Below are positions 25,370 through 34,251 of a stretch of 64,000 nucleotides of DNA, piece after piece. The stretch is taken from assembly GCA_900540475.1 (NCBI GenBank), contig UQGG01000038.1, positions 1 through 64,000 of the forward strand, in the 5' to 3' direction. A model generated the notes under the pieces. The model searched no databases. It was not told the origin of the DNA and saw only the letters and a program-made list of their open reading frames with translations. The DNA is from an uncultured Robinsoniella sp. (lineage in GTDB: Bacteria > Bacillota > Clostridia > Lachnospirales > Lachnospiraceae). Numbering within the stretch: the stretch's first letter is position 1; every line of letters begins with the position of its first letter. The translations under genes were made by a program, and so were the position numbers.

Positions 25370-26332
25370 ATGAAATATATAAAATTAGGTAATTCCGATA
25401 TTGAGGTTTCACGCTTATGCGCAGGATGCATGAGCTTTGGGGATCCAGCCAGCAAAATGCATGCATGGACACTGAACCCACAGGAAAGTGAAGAGATTAT
25501 CAGACATGCGCTGGATCTGGGGATTAATTTTTTTGATACGGCAAACTGTTATTCAGCAGGAACAAGCGAGGAATATCTGGGCAGGGCAGTGAAAAATAAT
25601 ATAGCAAGAGAGAAAGTGGTTCTGGCAACAAAGGTTTATTTCAATGAGGGCAAACTCTCAGGAGAAGCCATACCCCGGGAGGTGGAAGGTTCCCTGAAAC
25701 GCCTGGGTACAGACTATATAGACTTGTTAATCATCCACCGCTTTGATTATGAAACGCCTGTGGAAGAGACTATGGAAGCGCTGCATAAGGTGGTCCGGTC
25801 AGGTAAGGTCCGTGCGATTGGTGCATCTGCCATGTATGGATATCAGTTTATGAAAATGCAGTATGCTGCCGAAAAGAATGGATGGACAAAATTTGTATCT
25901 ATGCAGAATCACTATAATCTGCTTTACCGTGAAGATGAACGGGAGCTGATCCCGGTCTGTGATGACCAGAATGTGTCAAGAACGCCGTACAGCCCGCTGG
26001 CTGCCGGAAGACTGTCACGTGGGACCTGGTCAGCAGATACCTTAAGGAGCAGAACCGATGTAACTGCTAAAGGCAAATATGACAGCACCCAGGAAAGCGA
26101 TATGGAAATTGTGAAAAGAGTATCTGAAATTGCAGAGAAGAAGGAGATTACGATGACTCAGGCTGCACTTGCCTGGCAGTTTGCGAAAGGTGTTGCAGCA
26201 CCAATTATCGGAGCAACAAAAGCAAAGTATCTGGACGATGCAGCAGGAAGCCTGCAGGTAAAATTAACGCAGGATGAGATAACTTATCTGGAAGAAGCAT
26301 ATGTGCCGCATAAAATTGTGGGAGCATTATAA
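25370..26332 (+). CDS. Aldo-keto reductase (Tas/YajO-like)
   Basis: A 320-residue NAD(P)H-dependent oxidoreductase. The open frame runs from 25238, but GAAAGGA sits before ATG 25370 (MKYIKLGNSD). The catalytic Asp lies in NFFDTANCYSAG and the Lys in VLATKVYFN. The His is in LLIIHRFD. Length and motifs match the AKR11/12-type subgroup. The next gene, another aldo-keto reductase, follows with a 13-base gap, so both are probably expressed together from the LysR-controlled region. Confidence 0.88.
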   Translation: MKYIKLGNSDIEVSRLCAGCMSFGDPASKMHAWTLNPQESEEIIRHALDLGINFFDTANCYSAGTSEEYLGRAVKNNIAREKVVLATKVYFNEGKLSGEAIPREVEGSLKRLGTDYIDLLIIHRFDYETPVEETMEALHKVVRSGKVRAIGASAMYGYQFMKMQYAAEKNGWTKFVSMQNHYNLLYREDERELIPVCDDQNVSRTPYSPLAAGRLSRGTWSADTLRSRTDVTAKGKYDSTQESDMEIVKRVSEIAEKKEITMTQAALAWQFAKGVAAPIIGATKAKYLDDAAGSLQVKLTQDEITYLEEAYVPHKIVGAL

Positions 26333-26345
26333 GGAGGAGAAGACC

Positions 26346-27197
26346 ATGGAATTTGTAACATTAAGCAATGGTTTAGAGATGCCGGTTTTAGGATATGGCG
26401 TTTATCAGATTACGAAAAATGAGTGTGAGAGATGCGTGCTGGATGCTTTAAGAGCAGGGTATCGTTCCCTCGACACGGCGCAGGCATATTTTAACGAAGA
26501 AGAGGTAGGAACAGCTATAGGAAAATCGGGAATACCAAGAGCAGATATTTTTCTTACTTCTAAAGTTTGGATCGAACATTACGGCTATGAGGAATGCAGA
26601 AAGTCTGTAGAAGAATCCTTGAGAAAACTGCAGACAGATTATATTGATCTTATGCTGCTGCATCAGCCTTTTTCTGACTATTACGGTGCATGGAGAGCTT
26701 TAGAAGAGATGTATAAGGAAGGAAAACTGCGTGCCATTGGCATTTCCAATTTCTATCCTGACCGGATGGTAGATATTGCGTCATTTGCCCGTATCTGTCC
26801 AATGGTTAACCAGGTGGAAACCCACCCCTATAATCAGCAGGTCCTCGCAAAGGAGTATATGGATAAATATGGTGTGCAGATGGAGGCATGGGCGCCTTTT
26901 GGAGAAGGCAGAGGAGGTCTGTTTGAAGACACCGTACTTCGGGCGATCAGTGAGAAATATAGTAAGACAACGGCTCAGATTATGCTAAGATGGCATATTC
27001 AGCGAAAAGTTGTTGTAATTCCCAAATCTACTCATTATGAACGAATGGTGGAAAATTTCAATGTGTTTGATTTTTCACTGAGCGCTGAGGATATGAGGGA
27101 TATAGAAACACTTGATAAAAATAGCAGCTCTTTCTTTTCCCATTATGATCCGGCTACTGTGGAGTGGTTTGTTAAAATGGTAGAAGAGCGGAAATAA
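26346..27197 (+). CDS. Aldo-keto reductase (AKR5, YvgN/2,5-diketogluconate reductase-like)
   Basis: A 283-residue enzyme starting at ATG 26346 behind AAGGAGGA. The catalytic tetrad is visible: Asp and Tyr in SLDTAQAYFNEEEVG, Lys in LTSKVWIE, His in LMLLHQPF. The cofactor loop IPKSTHYERMVENFNVFDF is conserved. Members reduce methylglyoxal, 2,5-diketo-D-gluconate and other aldehydes with NADPH. It ends the redox operon. Confidence 0.88.
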   Translation: MEFVTLSNGLEMPVLGYGVYQITKNECERCVLDALRAGYRSLDTAQAYFNEEEVGTAIGKSGIPRADIFLTSKVWIEHYGYEECRKSVEESLRKLQTDYIDLMLLHQPFSDYYGAWRALEEMYKEGKLRAIGISNFYPDRMVDIASFARICPMVNQVETHPYNQQVLAKEYMDKYGVQMEAWAPFGEGRGGLFEDTVLRAISEKYSKTTAQIMLRWHIQRKVVVIPKSTHYERMVENFNVFDFSLSAEDMRDIETLDKNSSSFFSHYDPATVEWFVKMVEERK

Positions 27198-27263
27198 TTT
27201 ATGCTGCACCTGTTTCGTGCTTTCCGGAGCGGGCCCATACTTTTCTCTGATTTCCTTTCAATG

Positions 27264-27292
27264 TTGTTTTTTCGCCTTGCTTATGAGATAAT
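27264..27292 (+). promoter_or_regulatory. Promoter of the two-component system
   Basis: TTGTTT (27264-27269) and GATAAT (27287-27292) with a 17-base spacer precede the response regulator gene. Confidence 0.55.
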
Positions 27293-27358
27293 ATCCATAA
27301 TTTTATGAGAATTGAGGATTTCATGACAGGCAGCATCCGAAGGGAGATGATGAACGGT

Positions 27359-28027
27359 ATGGCACAGATTTTAGTTGTAGAAGATGAGCAGAATATGCAG
27401 GAAATTATAGTAGAATATATGCAGAGGGGAGGGCATTCCTGTCTGACGGCTGATGATGGGATTGAGGCGTTGACTATTTTAAAAAATACGCCCATGGACT
27501 TCATGATATTAGATGTCATGATGCCTCATCTGGATGGATTTTCTGTCTGCAGATTTGCCCGTGAAATGAGTGGGATGCCCATTATTATGCTCACGGCAAA
27601 AGGAGAGGAAGAAGATAAGCTGAAGGGATACAGCTTTGGGGCAGATGACTATATGACGAAGCCTTTCAGTCCCAGGGTGCTGCTGGCTAAGGTGAATGCA
27701 CTTTTAAAACGATCACTGACCGTATCAGCGAATTCTATGAATGCAGGGAAGATTACCCTGATACCGGCTTCCCACGAGGTTTATGTGGATGGAAAGCCGA
27801 CGGAACTTACCCATAAGGAATATGAATTGCTGCACTTTTTTATGCAGAATAAAGGGCAGGTATTTTCCAGGGAACAGCTGTTAAACCGGATTTGGGGATA
27901 TGATTTTGAAGGTAACAGCCGAACGGTGGATACCCATATTAAGACGCTGCGGCAAAAGCTGGGAAGTGAAGGCAGCCACATTGTGACCCTTATCCGTTCC
28001 GGTTATAAATTTGAGGTACCGTTATGA
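27359..28027 (+). CDS. OmpR/PhoB-family response regulator
   Basis: A 222-residue regulator. Several in-frame ATGs lie at 27305-27359; AGGGAG at 27341-27346 and the usual family start (MAQILVVEDE) favour 27359. The receiver has the acidic pair ED near 8-9, phospho-acceptor Asp52 in MILDVMMP, and the KPFSP lysine. The C-terminal winged helix ends in YKFEV. It is co-transcribed with the histidine kinase next door, overlapping by four bases. Neighbouring efflux genes suggest a cell-envelope or drug stress role, but the target is not shown. Confidence 0.9.
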   Translation: MAQILVVEDEQNMQEIIVEYMQRGGHSCLTADDGIEALTILKNTPMDFMILDVMMPHLDGFSVCRFAREMSGMPIIMLTAKGEEEDKLKGYSFGADDYMTKPFSPRVLLAKVNALLKRSLTVSANSMNAGKITLIPASHEVYVDGKPTELTHKEYELLHFFMQNKGQVFSREQLLNRIWGYDFEGNSRTVDTHIKTLRQKLGSEGSHIVTLIRSGYKFEVPL

Positions 28028-29109
28028 ATTGGATTAAGGCAAAAGAACTCTTTGGGCTTCGCACAGTAAGAAAAAAAGTGTTTTTTCTTTCGAAAGCAGC
28101 AGGCGGGGCAATCGTTTTATTTTATATTCTGGTGGAAGAGCTGCCGGTGAGCAGCGCTGTCTCTTTTGCTATATGGTTTTTACTGCTGCTTGGTACGATT
28201 CTGGGTGTTAATTATCTATTAGGACGGTATATTACGAATCCTATTGACCGACTGAATAGAACGGCAGGAAGAATGGCTAAATTAGATTTTTCCCAGGCAT
28301 GTACAATAGAATCTAATGATGAATTTGGAGAATTATCCGTCAGCCTGAATGCGCTTGCGTCTAACCTGCAGCAGTCACTTACCCTGCTGGAAGGTGCCAA
28401 TGCCCAGCTGGCAAAAGATGTGGATCAAAAACAAAAGCTCCTTGCCCAGCGTAAAGAACTGACGGATCGGCTGTCTCATGAAATGAAGACACCGCTGGGG
28501 GTGATCCGCGCCTATGCAGAAGGTCTGCAGGATGAGACAGACCCGGAAAAACAAAAGAAGTATACACAGGTTATCATTTCCGAAACGGAGTTGATGAACC
28601 AAATGATCATTTCACTGCTGGATCTGTCAGCGTTAGAAGCCGGTGCAGTAAGCCTTCAGCGGGAACGCTTTGATTTTATTGAATTTACGGAAACCGTTGC
28701 AGGGAGGCTGTTAATGGATATCCCGGATGATGATTTTCAATTATTGTATGAGCTGCCGGATGACAAGGTTTATGTAAATGCTGACAAGGGACGTATGGAG
28801 CAGGTGTTGGATAATCTGATTGTAAATGGGAAAAAGAACGTGATTCCCGGTGGCGTTATAAGGCTCGCCATTTATGTGGAAGCTTCAAAATTGTATTTTT
28901 CCATTTATAATCAGGGAGTGACAATTCCCGAAGAGCAGCTTACTAAAATCTGGGAGAAATTTTATAAGAGTAACAGGGCAAATCAGAACGGTTCCGGGCT
29001 GGGCCTTGCAATTATGGCTCAGATTCTGACTATGCATGATCTGGAGTATGGTGTTCGAAATTGTTTGGATGGTGTCGAATTTAATTTTGTTATGCCGGTT
29101 GTGGAATAA
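28024..29109 (+). CDS. Membrane sensor histidine kinase
   Basis: A 361-residue kinase, coupled to the regulator by an ATGA overlap. Two membrane helices (about residues 20-38 and 41-68) are nearly adjacent, leaving almost no extracellular sensor. A HAMP domain follows, then the H-box with His152 (LSHEMKTPLG), an N-box VLDNLIVNG, and G-boxes GSGLGLA. Kinases with such a short external loop often sense signals within the membrane, as in antimicrobial peptide sensors. That would fit the ABC exporter and MATE genes downstream. Confidence 0.9.
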   Translation: MNWIKAKELFGLRTVRKKVFFLSKAAGGAIVLFYILVEELPVSSAVSFAIWFLLLLGTILGVNYLLGRYITNPIDRLNRTAGRMAKLDFSQACTIESNDEFGELSVSLNALASNLQQSLTLLEGANAQLAKDVDQKQKLLAQRKELTDRLSHEMKTPLGVIRAYAEGLQDETDPEKQKKYTQVIISETELMNQMIISLLDLSALEAGAVSLQRERFDFIEFTETVAGRLLMDIPDDDFQLLYELPDDKVYVNADKGRMEQVLDNLIVNGKKNVIPGGVIRLAIYVEASKLYFSIYNQGVTIPEEQLTKIWEKFYKSNRANQNGSGLGLAIMAQILTMHDLEYGVRNCLDGVEFNFVMPVVE

Positions 29110-29124
29110 CAGCAATATTTTCAC

Positions 29125-29172
29125 TTGACAAAAATGCTGCATAGGATTATAGTGTGTATAGTTGCTATACAG
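29125..29172 (+). promoter_or_regulatory. Promoter and MarR operator of the marR gene
   Basis: A near-consensus promoter, TTGACA at 29125-29130 and TATAGT at 29148-29153 with a 17-base spacer, is followed by the perfect palindrome TGTATAGTTGCTATACA at 29156-29172 across the start of transcription. This indicates autorepression by the MarR protein. Confidence 0.8.
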
Positions 29173-29205
29173 TAATGATACTGAACTTTTGTGAGGTGAT
29201 AAGAG

Positions 29206-29661
29206 ATGAAAGATTATACGGAATTGACTTCGCTTATGGAGCGTACGATCCATAAATATAACCAATGGGAAAATATTAAACGTACCTACGGTACGGATGT
29301 CCTGTTGTCAAGAGCTGAGATCCATACAATAGATGCTGTTGGAAGCCATACCGGAATTAATATTACAGCTTTGGCAGGAGTGTTGGGTATTACAAAAGGC
29401 GCCGCTTCACAGATGATCTATAAACTGGTGGATAAAGGTATGGTGGAAAAGAAAGTTTCACCGGATTCTGATACAGAAGTTGTGTTAAGTCTGACCGAGG
29501 ATGGATTTAAGAATTATAAGGCTCACATCGAGTATCACAGGCAGACAAATGATGAGTTTTTTACACTGCTGAAGGAAATGCCGGAATCTATGGGCGATTA
29601 TATGATGAAGATACTGTTGGCATTTGAAAAAAATATTGATGAAAAATTAAAAGACAAATAG
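29206..29661 (+). CDS. MarR-family transcriptional regulator
   Basis: A 151-residue MarR protein behind GAGGTGAT. The winged helix-turn-helix is recognisable (NITALAGVLGITKGAASQMIYKLVDKGMVEKK, then the wing with DTEVVLSLTEDG). Palindromes GTATAG-N3-CTATAC occur at its own promoter and before the MATE gene. It therefore probably represses itself and the pump in response to a toxic compound, in the manner of MepR and MepA in Staphylococcus. The pump it would control is broken. Confidence 0.9.
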   Translation: MKDYTELTSLMERTIHKYNQWENIKRTYGTDVLLSRAEIHTIDAVGSHTGINITALAGVLGITKGAASQMIYKLVDKGMVEKKVSPDSDTEVVLSLTEDGFKNYKAHIEYHRQTNDEFFTLLKEMPESMGDYMMKILLAFEKNIDEKLKDK

Positions 29662-29702
29662 CCACATGAAATATCAATAGTATTATCACAAATATTCTGT
29701 CA

Positions 29703-29757
29703 CCAGAGCGTGTTAATAGATATTAACGCATATGCTGCAGATTGAAACACACTCTGG
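29703..29757. repeat. Short inverted repeat with ends like the palindromic repeat family
   Basis: CCAGAGCGTGTT at 29703-29714 pairs with AACACACTCTGG at 29746-29757 (11 of 12). The AGAGCGTGTT end is that of the 160-bp elements, but the central hairpin is missing, so it may be an internal deletion product. It lies between marR and the MATE gene and could act as a stem-loop terminator, with a T run only 12 bases further on. Confidence 0.5.
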
Positions 29758-29783
29758 CAGGAGCAGTTTTTTTTACATCAAAC

Positions 29784-29798
29784 GTATAGTAACTATAC
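29784..29798. promoter_or_regulatory. MarR operator upstream of the MATE gene
   Basis: GTATAGTAACTATAC is a perfect palindrome with the same arms as the site at the marR promoter (29156-29172), 61 bases before the MATE start codon. Confidence 0.7.
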
Positions 29799-29858
29799 TG
29801 TAATATATCTAAACTATATTACTGCTAAACTAAAAAGGACTTAGAAAGGGATATAAAT

Positions 29859-30952
29859 ATGAATGAAAACGAGAAAAGAATATATCTTCTGGAAAAAGAA
29901 AATATAAAAAAGGCTTTATTGAAATTGGGGATTCCAACCATGATTGGAATGCTGGTATCTGCACTTTATAATATTGTGGATGCATTTTTTATCGGAAGAC
30001 TTGGAACTCTGCAAACGGCTGCGGTGTCCGTGGTCTATCCGCTGACCATGGTTGCTTCCGGGATAGGTTTGCTCTTTGGCTGCGGTGCAGGATCGTATAT
30101 TTCCAGACTTCTGGGAAGAAAAAAATATGAAGATATAGCCGATTGCAGCAGTACGGCGCTGTTTTCGGGAATATTTATCAGCATAGCTGTGGTAGGGGGG
30201 ATGATGCTGTTTTTTGAGCCGCTGATCTATACTCTGGGTGCCACGAAAAGCAGTATCACATATGCAAAAGAGTACGGTATGATCTATCTTTTCGGACTTA
30301 TATTTAATGTATTTAATATGATGATGAATAACATGCTGGTTGCGGAAGGTAATTCCAGATTTGGAATGACTGCTATGCTAGTGCCTCCCGGCGTAAATAC
30401 GCCACTATATAGCACCCGCTATCTGCGCCAGCTGCACAACTGTGAATCTAGCCGTAGCCCGCTACGCCGTCGATTCACAGTCGCACACCTGACACAGATA
30501 TCAGGCACTATATATCGACGTATTTACGCCGGGAGGCACTAGTAGGAGGATGTATCAATCTTGTGTTGGACCCGATTCTTATTTTTAGCTGTAATATGGG
30601 GGTTGCCGGGGCAGCTGCAGCAACTCTGTTTTCCCAGATTGTATCTTCGGCATTGTATGTATGCTTCCTGGTTAGGGGGAAAAGTTATTTGAAGATTTCC
30701 CTGGGCAGGTTTAAACATGATAAGGTGGTTTACACAGAAGTTTTGAAGATCGGATTTCCGGTCTGTATGTTTCAGTTCTTAACAGGCGGTGCTCTGAGTA
30801 TATGCAGACAGGGGCTGTTTTTCATTCCTTTTCTGTTTCTGTTTACGAATTTATGGGGATTAACCGGACTGATCCTGGCACAGCTTGCGGCAGATCTATG
30901 TGCAACCTTCGTTACGGTTGTGCTGTGGAGAAAAGAAAAGGGGATAAGGTAA
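29859..30952 (+). pseudogene. MATE-family multidrug efflux pump, disrupted
   Basis: The gene starts normally at 29859 and encodes the first 173 residues of a MATE transporter (DAFFIGRLG, VSVVYPLTM, LLFGCGAGSYISRLLG). A 161-bp insert with palindromic ends then breaks the frame at 30378-30542. After it the frame resumes (VGGCINLVLDPILIF at 30542 onward). Removing one CTAG copy plus the insert restores a perfect MATE sequence. The restored protein would still have only 310 residues against about 450, because FQFLTGGALS is followed directly by CRQGLFFIP near 30800. About 130-140 residues of the second half are missing. The gene is doubly inactivated. Confidence 0.85.
30378..30542. mobile_element. 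MITE-like element inserted in the MATE gene, CTAG target duplication
   Basis: Perfect 24-bp inverted ends lie at 30378-30401 and 30519-30542, each including the CTAG target. Inside, CTGTGAATC/GATTCACAG and a GTAGCCCGCTAC hairpin let almost the whole element fold on itself. TAGCCCGCTA is also the heart of the repeats at 52-217 and 5027-5190. No protein is encoded. CTAG occurs once in the reconstructed MATE sequence (codons L and V), so it is a 4-bp target duplication. The perfect arms suggest a recent insertion. Confidence 0.85.
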
Positions 30953-31208
30953 AATGGATTATAAATAATATAAAAAATAAAAAAATATTTCGAAACAATG
31001 ATAATCCTAAATATTTCACACCGATTTCACTCCGGTCACACTTCGATTTCAACCTCATTTTCTATAATGTGTTTGAAAATAGTTTTCTGCAAGCGGTGTA
31101 TCCCTGTTTGAGGATATGCAGCCTGCCGGAATAAATTTTCAGATAAAGTCAGATGTAGTAACACAGAAAGGGCAGATGCTGTCCCGTTTTAGAATAGGAG
31201 GTTTAACT
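30953..31208. other. Non-coding gap without recognisable feature
   Basis: Very AT-rich DNA between the broken MATE gene and the small membrane protein gene. A frame that runs through it has no family resemblance and continues out of the MATE gene in another frame. I see no terminator or clear promoter. Confidence 0.5.
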
Positions 31209-31361
31209 ATGAAGTTTTTAGATATGGAATGGTACTGGTGGCTGATAATTCTTGCAGGCGCCGCAGTGATTATCCCCGCCAAGGTAAAGTTTATCAAGTG
31301 GTGGAGCAGAAAGCAAGAGGAACAGAAAGACAGCAGAAATCGGTGGGGGGATGAGGAATGA
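31209..31361 (+). CDS. Small membrane protein (50 residues) heading an ABC exporter operon
   Basis: ATG 31209 stands behind AGGAGG. The product has an aromatic N-terminus (MKFLDMEWYWW), one transmembrane helix (about residues 9-25) and a basic then acidic tail. Its stop overlaps the start of the ABC ATPase gene (ATGA), so translation is coupled. I do not recognise the family. Small one-helix proteins in such operons may serve as accessory or regulatory subunits of the transporter. A longer reading from 31116 lacks a ribosome site. Confidence 0.65.
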   Translation: MKFLDMEWYWWLIILAGAAVIIPAKVKFIKWWSRKQEEQKDSRNRWGDEE

Positions 31362-32203
31362 TTGCGGTAAAGGAGCTGACGTTTGCATATGGTAAGAACA
31401 AACAGGCGCTCCACGGGCTAAATTTTAAGGTGAAATCCGGAGAAATATTCGGATTTCTGGGTCCAAACGGGTCAGGCAAATCTACGACACAAAAAATACT
31501 CACCGGGATTTTAAAAGGATATGGAGGAGAAATATCTCTATTTGGTAAGAATCCCTCACTGGATCCGGTTGAATTTCACCAGAAGATAGGTGTGCTTTTC
31601 GAGTTCCCATACTTATATGCCAATTTAAGTGCATTGGATAATCTGAATTACTTTGCATCATTTTATCCCGCTAAACAACGGCGTGATATAGGTGAATTGC
31701 TGGAGATACTGGAGTTCAGGACGGATTTTCTGAAAAAGCCGGTATCCTCTTATTCCAAAGGCATGCGTCAGCGGGTGAGTATGGCGCGGGCATTGCTAAG
31801 TAATCCCAGGCTTTTGTTCCTGGATGAACCTACAAGCGGACTGGATCCGGCGGGAGCCATTTTATTTCGGAAGATTATTGAAGAGGAACGCAGGAAGGGA
31901 ACGACCGTGTTTCTCACCACCCACAATATGCACGATGCGGATCTGCTTTGTGACAGAGTTGCCTTTATTTCCAATGGAACTATTGCGGCGCTTGATACAC
32001 CTAAGAAATTAAAGGAGCGCAGCAGCAGTAAGGAAATTATGATTGAATATCGGTATCTTGGAAAACGGGTAAGCAGGATCATACTGCCGCCAGAGCTGGA
32101 GGCGGGCATTTCCTTTCCACATGATGAGATCATCAGCATTCACTCCAAAGAACCCACATTGGAGGAAATGTTTATCCAATATACGGGAAGGGGGCTGACC
32201 TGA
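31358..32203 (+). CDS. ABC exporter ATPase (ABC-2 type)
   Basis: A 281-residue ATPase with Walker A GPNGSGKST (residues 36-44), signature YSKGMRQRVSMA, Walker B LLFLDEPTSGLD and the H-loop TTHNMHD. After the ATPase comes a C-terminal extension of about 70 residues typical of drug and peptide export ATPases. It overlaps the small membrane protein gene and is followed immediately by two permease genes. The three-gene arrangement resembles fluoroquinolone- or lantibiotic-type exporters. The substrate is unknown. Confidence 0.9.
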   Translation: MIAVKELTFAYGKNKQALHGLNFKVKSGEIFGFLGPNGSGKSTTQKILTGILKGYGGEISLFGKNPSLDPVEFHQKIGVLFEFPYLYANLSALDNLNYFASFYPAKQRRDIGELLEILEFRTDFLKKPVSSYSKGMRQRVSMARALLSNPRLLFLDEPTSGLDPAGAILFRKIIEEERRKGTTVFLTTHNMHDADLLCDRVAFISNGTIAALDTPKKLKERSSSKEIMIEYRYLGKRVSRIILPPELEAGISFPHDEIISIHSKEPTLEEMFIQYTGRGLT

Positions 32204-33195
32204 TGGAAAACAGTTTTCTGTCTTTGATAAAAAAAGATTTCCGTATGATGCTTTCGGGAAGGTTTTTTCTGTTGGCACTGGGATCACTGATCCTGTATTC
32301 CTGCTATATCAATTTAGTTTATGTGAAAACAGACCAGGATATTTATCCGGTATATCTATTTGACCCTGCGGGAAAGCAGCGCAATCCATCAGCGGAGGTC
32401 ATCTCGGTAAATTCAAAAGAAGGGCTGCAAAAGGTCTGTCTGGATGGTTATGCTGTTGGGATTGATGCCAGCGGCGATACAACGGAAATTATAATGGTCA
32501 GCTCCGGAAGCAGTAAGTCAGACCATCATCGGGGGGCTTATGCACAGTCATTGCTTTGGAATACCGGTGGGAGCCGTGCCCTGGTTATGGGAAACAATAA
32601 TAAAGAAATGAAAAACCGTCGTGAGATCACCAGTGAGTTTTTGTTTTTTGAACTTACAGCAGTCGGTTTCCTGGGAGTTGCATCAACGCTGTTTAAAGAA
32701 AAGCAGATGGGAGTCATTCGCGTGCATAGTATTCTGCCTGTAAGCAAAGCTGCATTTATAGGTTCTAAGCTGTTACTGTTTATTTTGTCGGATGTGCTGT
32801 TTGCTGTCCTGCTCACGATTATCAATTTAGGGATTCCATCTGCCCTGGCTGTAATGCCTGATGTGCTGCTTCAGGTGGGGATACTTTCCACGATCATGTC
32901 TTTGACCGGCTTCCTCTGTGCCGTATGGATTCCAGATTTTAAGCAGTTTTCCTTACTCTACCTGGTGTTAGCAATTTTTATTACCATACCGGTCTTTCTT
33001 GCAGGACAGACAAGTGTATCCTGGGGATGGATAAACTTTCATCCAATGTACCATTTGTTTATGGCTATGAAGAATGCTTATTTTGGAACACCAGACAGTA
33101 ACAGCATTTATTATCTTGTATGTATTGCGGTTATTGGATTTCTGTTTTATTTTGCCAGGAGAGTTTTAAGCCGGGAAATGGCAAAGGAGGGATAA
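32203..33195 (+). CDS. ABC exporter permease subunit 1
   Basis: A 330-residue ABC-2-type permease whose ATG shares one base with the stop of the ATPase gene. It has one helix near residues 17-36, an external domain of about 110 residues, then five further helices from about 145 to the end, with the MGVIRVHSILPVSKAAFIGSK coupling segment between helices 2 and 3. It forms a channel with the next gene product. Confidence 0.82.
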   Translation: MENSFLSLIKKDFRMMLSGRFFLLALGSLILYSCYINLVYVKTDQDIYPVYLFDPAGKQRNPSAEVISVNSKEGLQKVCLDGYAVGIDASGDTTEIIMVSSGSSKSDHHRGAYAQSLLWNTGGSRALVMGNNNKEMKNRREITSEFLFFELTAVGFLGVASTLFKEKQMGVIRVHSILPVSKAAFIGSKLLLFILSDVLFAVLLTIINLGIPSALAVMPDVLLQVGILSTIMSLTGFLCAVWIPDFKQFSLLYLVLAIFITIPVFLAGQTSVSWGWINFHPMYHLFMAMKNAYFGTPDSNSIYYLVCIAVIGFLFYFARRVLSREMAKEG

Positions 33196-33196
33196 A

Positions 33197-34228
33197 ATGA
33201 ACGGACTCAAATATCAACTGAAAAATATCAGTAAAGATAAAATGTGTATCCTCTCATTTTTACTGCCGGTCATTGTTGGAATAGCCATTCATTTTATATC
33301 AGGATCAAGTTTAACTGCAATACAGGAGACATCTTTTGGCATTATTGAAAATGATTTGCCGAAAGAAACGGCAGAATGGCTGAAAGACAGCGGAGCAGTG
33401 ACAACGTTTGGAAGTATACGGGAATTAAAAGCACAGATCCTGAATCCGTCATCTCAAATGATAGGAGTGCTGCGAAACGGAGACAGCATTCAGACAATGC
33501 GGGCAGGTGATGAATTAAGCGTCACAGTTAAAATCGCTGATACCCTGCCTGTGCTCTATGATAACCGCAGTTTATTTGGCGACGAAAATGTGAATATTTT
33601 TCCAAATGCCAGTGGCGGTAATGTGTTAAAATCTTTGCTGATTGTCATTACAATGGTGACGGCTATGTTTATGGGATGTACCTTTAATGCCATGAGTATG
33701 ATTGGGGAAAAAGAAGATGGGGTTGCATTGATTAATGAAATACTGCCTGTGACACCGGCAAATTATCTGCTCCAGAAAATCCTGCTGGGATTTGCCGGAG
33801 GAGTATTCTCCACAATACTGACAGCATGTGCCTGTATGCGCCCGGAGTTATCCCAGATTCCCCGGATCCTGCTTCTGATTAACTTTTCTGCTTTTATTTC
33901 GGCTTTGGCAGGCTTATTTATCGGGAAGATAGCAGATGGACTTATGGTGGGAATTGTGTATTTGAAAATGGTCATGATATTATTTATCGCACCACCGGTC
34001 GTCTGCTATCTGGTGGCGCCAAGAGAAGGTATAGTATGGAGATTGTCATATCTGCTGCCATCTGGCGCAACATTTTACGGGCTTATGAATTTGATGAATG
34101 GCAGGACGGCAGAAGCAGGTAAGGATATTGCAATTCTGCTGGTTCACTGTGCGGTATGGTTTTTGACTTATCTTATTATATGGAAGGGGAAAGGGAAAAA
34201 GTTCCGGCATGTGAAATTGCGGGATTAA
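33197..34228 (+). CDS. ABC exporter permease subunit 2
   Basis: A 343-residue permease one base after subunit 1 ends, with AAGGAGG inside the previous gene. The layout matches subunit 1: an N-terminal helix, an external domain to about residue 140, then a six-helix ABC-2 bundle containing the coupling segment EKEDGVALINEILPVTPANYLLQK. The two permeases are diverged paralogues forming a heterodimer. Confidence 0.82.
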   Translation: MNGLKYQLKNISKDKMCILSFLLPVIVGIAIHFISGSSLTAIQETSFGIIENDLPKETAEWLKDSGAVTTFGSIRELKAQILNPSSQMIGVLRNGDSIQTMRAGDELSVTVKIADTLPVLYDNRSLFGDENVNIFPNASGGNVLKSLLIVITMVTAMFMGCTFNAMSMIGEKEDGVALINEILPVTPANYLLQKILLGFAGGVFSTILTACACMRPELSQIPRILLLINFSAFISALAGLFIGKIADGLMVGIVYLKMVMILFIAPPVVCYLVAPREGIVWRLSYLLPSGATFYGLMNLMNGRTAEAGKDIAILLVHCAVWFLTYLIIWKGKGKKFRHVKLRD

Positions 34229-34251
34229 ATTATATAGAGTTTTGTTGTTGA

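Noticed and set aside
30802..31134. 110-codon frame overlapping the end of the MATE gene
   Set aside because: It is in another frame than the MATE sequence and continues into AT-rich DNA without family features.
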